Source of the DNA: Medicago truncatula
Taxonomy: Eukaryota > Streptophyta > Magnoliopsida > Fabales > Fabaceae
Length of the DNA stretch: 64,000 nt
Direction of reading: 5' to 3'
NCBI RefSeq assembly: GCF_003473485.1
Contig: NC_053045.1
Location: forward strand, 34,694,494 to 34,758,493
Under the pieces are notes generated by a model. It saw only the letters and a program-made list of their open reading frames with translations. It made no database searches and had not been told where the DNA came from. Shown piece by piece: positions 59,023-64,000 of the stretch. How positions within the stretch are numbered: position 1 is the stretch's first letter; each line of letters opens with the position of its first letter. Both the position numbers and the translations under genes were made by a program.

Positions 59023-59298
59023 ACTAACTCCGTTCCTTTTTAATTGTCACATTTTGACATTTTGCACAAACCAAAACAAACAACAATTGATACTACTTTT
59101 GATGCAATAAGCTATACTTTTATTATAATGACCTTATTAATTTAATATCTCATTTCATATATTTATTTATCCGCAATAAATAACTAAGGATAATATTGGT
59201 AAAACAACATTTAATGTTGCATTGAACTTTGAAAGTGACAGTTAAATAGGAACAAAATTTTTCTCCAAATGTGACACTTAAAAAGAAACAGAAGGAGT
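59023..59298. mobile_element. Stowaway-like MITE
   Basis: Between TA dinucleotides (59021-59022 and 59299-59300). Left end CTAACTCCGTTCCTTTTTAA; right end in reverse complement CTCCTTCTGTTTCTTTTTAA, both then TGTCAC/GTGTCAC. TIR and TA target fit the Tc1/mariner-related Stowaway class. A (TTAA)n tract follows at about 59298-59323. Confidence 0.7.
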
Positions 59299-59416
59299 AA
59301 TTAATTAATTAATTAATTAATCAATCATTGAATTGTTAGAATTGCTTCCATTAATATGCAATCGTTGGAATTAATTCCATTCTATTTCAATCGATTCATT
59401 TCAATTAAATAATCAA

Positions 59417-59445
59417 CTAGTATGATATCCGTGTTAAGCACGAGC
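59417..59445 (-). mobile_element. Helitron-like 3' terminus, degenerate
   Basis: On the minus strand: CTCGTGCTTAACACGGA (weak stem-loop), then CTAG|T. Third such end in the window and in the same orientation as those at 40805 and 51776. The stem is degenerate, so confidence is lower. Confidence 0.35.
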
Positions 59446-59710
59446 TAGAATTTCGTGATACTTAAAAATTAAGTAAAGATGTTAAATCATTGTCATTAAT
59501 TTGTCTAGTTCCTCTATGTTTAATGGGTTGATCAACAACAGTGTTGGCTCCTTCATAAGGTTCAACGATGGCATTATAGCCTGGTTCAACTTTGTGGGGT
59601 AGCATGATTGATTCATGGTGGTAGATCTCGAATGTGGAGAGTCTAGTACTTGAGCGAAAAATGTTAATGTATCAAGTGTAAGTTAATTCTACATTACATG
59701 CTGCAGTAGA

Positions 59711-60271
59711 TGTTGAACAACATTACATGTTATGATTTGTTCTAAAGGAGAATATTGACATTTTTGAAAAACCCTAAGTATTCTTTAGAAAAAAGACGTC
59801 ATACACTTAAGAATTTTTTATCAAAATTTGTATCTTAGAAATTCTAAGTATTAGAGCCTGTTCTGTTTTGTATTATTTACACCTCTGATTGTATATCAAG
59901 TGTAAGAACAAATTTGTTTACTTGTAAACTTTTAGATTATCTTGCTGGTGTGGTTGAACATTGAAAGTCTCTTGCTTGCGTACTTAAATATTTGGAAGTC
60001 TCTTGGTTGTGTCCTTAAACATTTGTAATCTTGTGCGATTATAGTGAAAATCCCTCGAAAGTGCAAGAAGATTATACTACTCCTGGATTGTAGGAGGAAC
60101 CAATATAATTGTTTGTGTCTGCTCTCTCTTGTGCGTGTGTTTTTGTGTGTTTGATTTTATCCGCCATTATCATACTATGAACTCATCAGACTCTGACTAG
60201 TGTAATACACTTAGAAAAAGATTGAAAAAGCCAACACACTTCAACCCCTTCTTGTATTTTTCTAACCTTCA
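59711..60271 (+). mobile_element. Copia-type LTR fossil (SIRE/Maximus-like), solo or partial
   Basis: Resembles, from memory, the LTR of large legume Copia elements: a TGTTGAACAAC-type opening, runs such as CAAGTGTAAGAACAAATTTG and GATTGTAGGAGGAACCA, a pyrimidine-rich CTGCTCTCTCTTGTG segment, and an end near TTCTAACCTTCA. No internal coding region or second LTR is present, so it is a solo or truncated LTR. No flanking duplication was recognised, which suggests an old insertion. Confidence 0.45.
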
Positions 60272-60415
60272 GGCCCAACCCGCAAAAACATGAGCCCAAC
60301 ATAGGCCCATCCAAAAAGGGTTGGGTAGCCCGCTTCGAAAGCTCTATAAACCATGGAATATTTATAAATGAATATAAGTCAATTATAAATTTTAGGGTGT
60401 TTCATAAATCATGCA

Positions 60416-61511
60416 CAGACCAGATTTTTGGAAGAAATTGGTGATAATTCGTATCTGCACATACTGGGTTTTTGGAATGGAATTTGGAAGTTGAAGGCTC
60501 CTCCGAAGGTGAAGAACTTGATATGGAGAATATGTCGGGGATGCTTACCAACTTGTGCCAAATTGTTAGATAAAAGAGTGAACTGTACCTCTGTGTGTTC
60601 TATGTGTGATGGAAATTATGAAGATGACCTTCATGTTTTGTTTGATTGTCAAAGAGCGAGGAGCGTTTGGCGGGACAGTCACCTCTCAAACGATATATAT
60701 GTGGCGATGCAAACAAATAACACATCAGCAGATATAGTGTTTGCCTTACTACAAAATCTGCCACATACTAAAATCCAGTTATTTGTTACTTTAGTGTGGA
60801 GCTTGTGGAAAAGCTGGAATATTCAAGTTTGGCAAAATATGTCCGAGAGCAGCCAGTCAATTGTTGAGCGTGCACATCAGTTGCTGCATGGGTGGACAAC
60901 AGCAAACAGGTGCAGGAACAGGTTTGACAGGTCTGTAATTGGTGCTGAAACAAATACGGTTAACACCATATCTGGCAGCAGCTGTACACAGGTGCAGCAT
61001 GATTAGTTTCGGTGGCAAAACTACGAAGGGAAGGTTTAAATGCAACGTGGATGCATCCTTTTCGGTACATTTAAATGTCGTTGGTTATGGTATGTGTATC
61101 CGAGATAATCGCGGGAATTTTGTGAAAGTAAGGACGATGTGGTCAAGCCCCGTGTGTGTGTCGGATGTAGGTGAAGCTTAGGGTTTGTCACAAGCTATCC
61201 AGTGGGTTCATGAGCTACAACTCCCAAATGTCGATTTCGAGTTGGAAGCCAAGAGAGTTGTAGACCATTTCAACATAGGTAACAATGATATCTCAGAATT
61301 TGGAGTCATTATTGATGATTGTAGGAAGCGGTGTAATTCTTATTTTAGAAACTCTAAGGTAGAGTTTTGTAGGAGACAAGCGAATGAAGTCGCTTATAAT
61401 TTAGCTCGAGAGGCTACATTCTTAGCTAGTCCCCATGATTTTAATGGCGTACCTTCTTGTATTTGACAATTGATATCTAATGAAAAGCTATAAGCTATTT
61501 CCTTTCAAAAA
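60416..61511 (+). mobile_element. 5'-truncated LINE: zf-RVT plus RNase H
   Basis: The first frame (from ~60428) encodes the reverse-transcriptase zinc-binding region (zf-RVT): WKLKAPPKVKNLIWR, GCLPTCAKLLDKRV, CSMCDGNYEDDLHVLFDC. A frameshift leads to the RNase H domain in another frame (KCNVDASF, RDNRGNFVKV), with a TAG at 61179-61181 (EA*GLSQ, normally EALGL), then FELEAKRVVDHF and CRRQANEVAYNLAREA to a stop at 61464-61466. Upstream reverse transcriptase is absent. A short A-run precedes ATGCA at 61512, which repeats ATGCA at 60411. The paralogous region at 62994-63060 lacks the element and shows the empty site (CATAAATCATGGAATTAAAA). It is older than the LINE at 4508. Confidence 0.88.
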
Positions 61512-61790
61512 ATGCAATTAAAAATTAAGATAAACATTCACTTTTATTAAAAAAAAAATATGAAACTAAAAGTGATCATACAATACTTTGAACTGGTGCA
61601 TCAATAAGTTTTCGCCTCTTCATGCATTGCTCCTACTATAACTTTTCCATGGCTCAAGAACTTTTTTCCCTTTCCTTTTATGAAAGGTTAAAAACAAAAG
61701 TTAAAATTGGTTATAAATTATATATGAATTCCTATGATTTACTTAAGAGACATTTGTATGATTCTTATTTTATGGAGGATTTTTTTTGAA
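61512..61790. repeat. Duplicate of the NCR upstream region
   Basis: Matches 63044-63300: ATTCATTTT/ATTCACTTTTATT, TGCATCAATAAGTTTTCGCC against TGCATAAATACGTTTTCACC, TTCATGCATTGCTCCTACT, ATGGCTCAAGAAC and TATGAAAGGTTAAAA. Together with 60361-60415 it is a second copy of the DNA upstream of the NCR gene, split by the LINE. No NCR coding exon follows it. Confidence 0.8.
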
Positions 61791-62572
61791 GTTTATCGGT
61801 GTTTTGTAATTTTTAAAAAGTACCTTAGAATTGTGGATTCATCAGAAAGATAGAATCTATAACCCCAACTCTTCTCGTTTATTATGGAAATCAAATTTCT
61901 AAAAACGAGATAAACTAATTTAACTTATATCTCTCCTATTAAAGATTCAAAGTGTTTTTGAACCAACATGCATAATATCATATTTTCATGGAGGAATTGT
62001 TAACAAATCTATTAAGATTGATTACCCTAAATCATCACAAGAAATTCTAGACTTTTTTCATGTTTAAAAATGTTTTGTTCATTCTTATATGTGTAACATC
62101 AACCTTCACCTCTCACTTCATCTATTGATATCCATAATTATGTATTATGGTCTTATGATTATCCAACCCTATTTGCCGTTATGAAACTTCACTAGTCCAT
62201 CCTTCAATATCAAAGATTGAATAATTACAATTCTATAATGCATACTTAAAAGTGTTGCGTAGGAACAGTAAGGTTGAATTAAAATACTTTGAAACCCCAT
62301 AACAAAAAGAGATAATTGTCGATTGTGTAAAATATAGCATTGGTCGTTAAATCCCATATCGTCAACCTTTGTCAAATTTATTTCTCTCATCATTTTCATC
62401 ATATTATCTTGTTCATCTTCTAAAAATGGAAATTAAACATAAAGGTTCTAAAATGGAACTAAAATCAAATAAAAATACTAGATTATCAAATAAATTATCA
62501 CCGAAAAAATATATAAAACAAAGCTTATCATATTTACTTTTAAAAATAAATAAATAAATATACGATATTTAT
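61791..62572. other. Intergenic, no gene seen
   Basis: After the duplicated NCR-type upstream region one would expect a paralogous gene. I looked in all frames for a signal peptide followed by spaced cysteines and found none. ORFs at 62169 and 62369 are unsupported. Confidence 0.45.
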
Positions 62573-62920
62573 TAATTCAAAATGATTAAGTTCATTGACA
62601 CAATACAAGTTTATAGTCTCTAAAAATAAAAAGGATGAATCTTCAAATAAACTCACATCATTCATGTTAATAGCATACAATGACATAATACATATGTCTA
62701 CAAATATGACTATATTCAAGTCGCCAAAGACGGAAAATAAAAAGCACACCGCATAAAGACGAGAAATCAAAATAAAGACAGTGACAATGAAATCACAAAC
62801 AAACAAAAGAAATTGAAAAATATGTGAATATCACCTGTTTAACTAAAAAAGAAAGAAAAACAATTTGAAGAGATGATTTGAGATTAAAATTGACCCTAAA
62901 TCACACTCTGTGGTAGATAA
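62573..62920. repeat. Dispersed repeat family, copy 2
   Basis: Same family and orientation as 14890-15310. It ends near a GACCCTAAATCA motif. It lies upstream of the NCR gene; an inverted copy lies downstream at about 63800-64000. Confidence 0.6.
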
Positions 62921-62993
62921 AAGGAAGAAAAGTGGTGACACATAGACTTCGGGAAGGAGTCTCCGAAAGTGCGGTGATATAAATATAAACCAA

Positions 62994-63300
62994 GAAATAA
63001 ATATAAGTTGATCGTAAATTTTGAGGTGTTTCATAAATCATGGAATTAAAAAGCAAGATACACATTCATTTTGTTTAAAGAAATTTATGAAAATAAAAGT
63101 TATCACATTGTTTCCTCAACAAAACAAAAAAATGATCACACTATATTTTGGACTTGTGCATAAATACGTTTTCACCTATTCATGCATTGCTCCTACTTAT
63201 ACCTTTTCAATGGCTCAAGAACATTTTTTCCTTTCTTATTATGAAAGGTTAAAACATATTTAAAGTTGGTTAATTTTTTTGAATTCCTCTGATTTATTTA
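62994..63300 (+). promoter_or_regulatory. Conserved NCR upstream region
   Basis: Duplicated at 60361-60415 plus 61512-61790. The conservation of blocks such as TTCATGCATTGCTCCTACT and ATGGCTCAAGAAC, ~200-350 bp upstream of the ATG, suggests regulatory content, in line with the conserved promoters known for NCR genes. No transcription factor site is assigned. Confidence 0.5.
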
Positions 63301-63434
63301 AGAGACATTTAATAATAATTTTTAGTTTAGGAAGAATTTTTTTCACAAGTTATACGTGCGATTCTTTTTTTCCTCAAAAAAAAAAAGTGCAATTCTTTTT
63401 TTAATCATTTTAGGAGATCGCTAGCTTTATACCT

Positions 63435-63442
63435 TATAAAAG
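63435..63442 (+). promoter_or_regulatory. NCR gene TATA box
   Basis: TATAAAAG, ~50 bases before the ATG at 63491. This implies a very short 5' leader, as is usual in NCR genes. Confidence 0.65.
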
Positions 63443-63490
63443 GATCAAGTCTTGTTCTTTCTATTTATTACAGAAAAAGAGGTGGAAAAC

Positions 63491-63773
63491 ATGAATACAA
63501 TTCTGAAATTTATTTTCGTTGTGTTCCTCTTTCTTTCCATATTTCTTAGTGCAGGGAACAGTAAAAGTAAGCCATTATTTACCCTTCAAATTTTCTTGTT
63601 TACTTCGGTTTTTATGTGCAATCCTTTTTCTCATTTTAGAAACCTTTGTTTATTCTCTCTTTTTCATTGCAGGTTATGGTCCATGTACTACTCTCCAAGA
63701 TTGTGAAACGCATAATTGGTTTGAAGTTTGTTCGTGTATTGATTTCGAGTGTAAATGTTGGTCTCTTTTGTGA
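63491..63773 (+). CDS. Nodule-specific cysteine-rich (NCR) peptide
   Basis: Two exons, 63491-63566 and 63673-63773, joined by a 106-base GT-AG intron (donor AAAA|GTAAGC, acceptor TTTTCATTGCAG), encode 58 residues. The signal peptide MNTILKFIFVVFLFLSIFLS is the classic late-nodulin/NCR leader. The intron sits just after it, the standard NCR gene structure. The mature part YGPCTTLQDCETHNWFEVCS continues with CIDFECKCWSLL and has six cysteines spaced C-x5-C-x8-C-x-C-x4-C-x-C. The first spacing and the last two fit the six-cysteine NCR group; the single residue between cysteines 3 and 4 is unusually short. Such peptides are secreted to symbiosomes in legume nodules and drive bacteroid differentiation or inhibit bacteria; that role is inferred from the family. 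The mature peptide is acidic. Confidence 0.9.
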
Positions 63774-64000
63774 GCCGTCACATAAATGTTTTTTCTCTTT
63801 TATCCATCAAACAAAGTTGATTTAGGGTCAATTTTTGACAACAAATCACTTTTATAGATCGTTTTTCTTCTTCCCTTTTATTTAAATTAGTGATTTTCAC
63901 ACTATTTAGTTTTTTGTTTTGTGATTTCGTTGCCTTAGTGCGATATTGTTTTGTTCGTCGTCTTTGTGTGGTGTTGTTTGTCTTTCTTGTCTTGCTATGA
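63774..64000 (-). repeat. Dispersed repeat family, inverted copy 3
   Basis: In reverse complement, 63800-64000 matches the family at 14890-15310 and 62573-62920: ACAAAGACGACGAACAAAAC, GTGAAAATCAC, and AAAATTGACCCTAAATCA. It is cut by the window edge. Confidence 0.6.

Noticed and set aside
61791-62572. A second NCR gene after the duplicated upstream region
   Set aside because: No leader of the NCR type and no six-cysteine exon in any frame.

Overview
Plant nuclear DNA, most probably from Medicago truncatula or a close relative in the inverted-repeat-lacking clade of legumes. The strongest sign is a nodule-specific cysteine-rich (NCR) peptide gene at the right end. The AT-rich intergenic DNA, GT-AG introns, DUF241 and DUF4408/DUF761 families, plant-type bifunctional DHFR-TS and many short legume transposons fit. 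No bacterial-type features are present.

Layout. 1-1.9 kb: a foldback element, then a dead short-chain dehydrogenase copy. 2.7-25.4 kb: an array of DUF241 genes, all on the minus strand, with four intact copies (5775-6665, 8507-9397, 17237-18148, 21881-22786) and at least three decayed remnants; copies 1 and 2 lie in a tandem duplication about 2.73 kb apart. An F-box gene (13292-14530) and a Pack-MULE-like element carrying a TRM10-like gene fragment (15945-16944) interrupt the array. 27.2-29.8 kb: a four-exon gene for ribosomal protein eS25. 29.9-33.4 kb: nested repeats, including 240-bp direct repeats around a hairpin and a transposase-like fragment, and a second Mutator-like non-autonomous element. 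33.7-51.8 kb: a threefold segmental duplication, each unit holding one DUF4408/DUF761 membrane protein gene (35740, 43542, 51059); the first copy has an early stop. 52.3-56.8 kb: a complete ten-exon DHFR-TS gene on the minus strand. 57.1-62 kb: transposon-rich DNA (MULE and hAT MITEs, a Stowaway-like MITE, a Helitron-like end, a Copia-like LTR fossil, a 5'-truncated LINE). 63.4-63.8 kb: a two-exon NCR gene.

The genes do not form a pathway. Two are housekeeping (eS25; folate/thymidylate metabolism); the rest belong to locally expanding families (DUF241, DUF4408/DUF761, F-box, NCR). The window is most informative as a record of local gene duplication and transposon activity: for many elements both ends, the inverted termini and the target-site duplications can be read directly, and in two cases a paralogous copy shows the unoccupied site.
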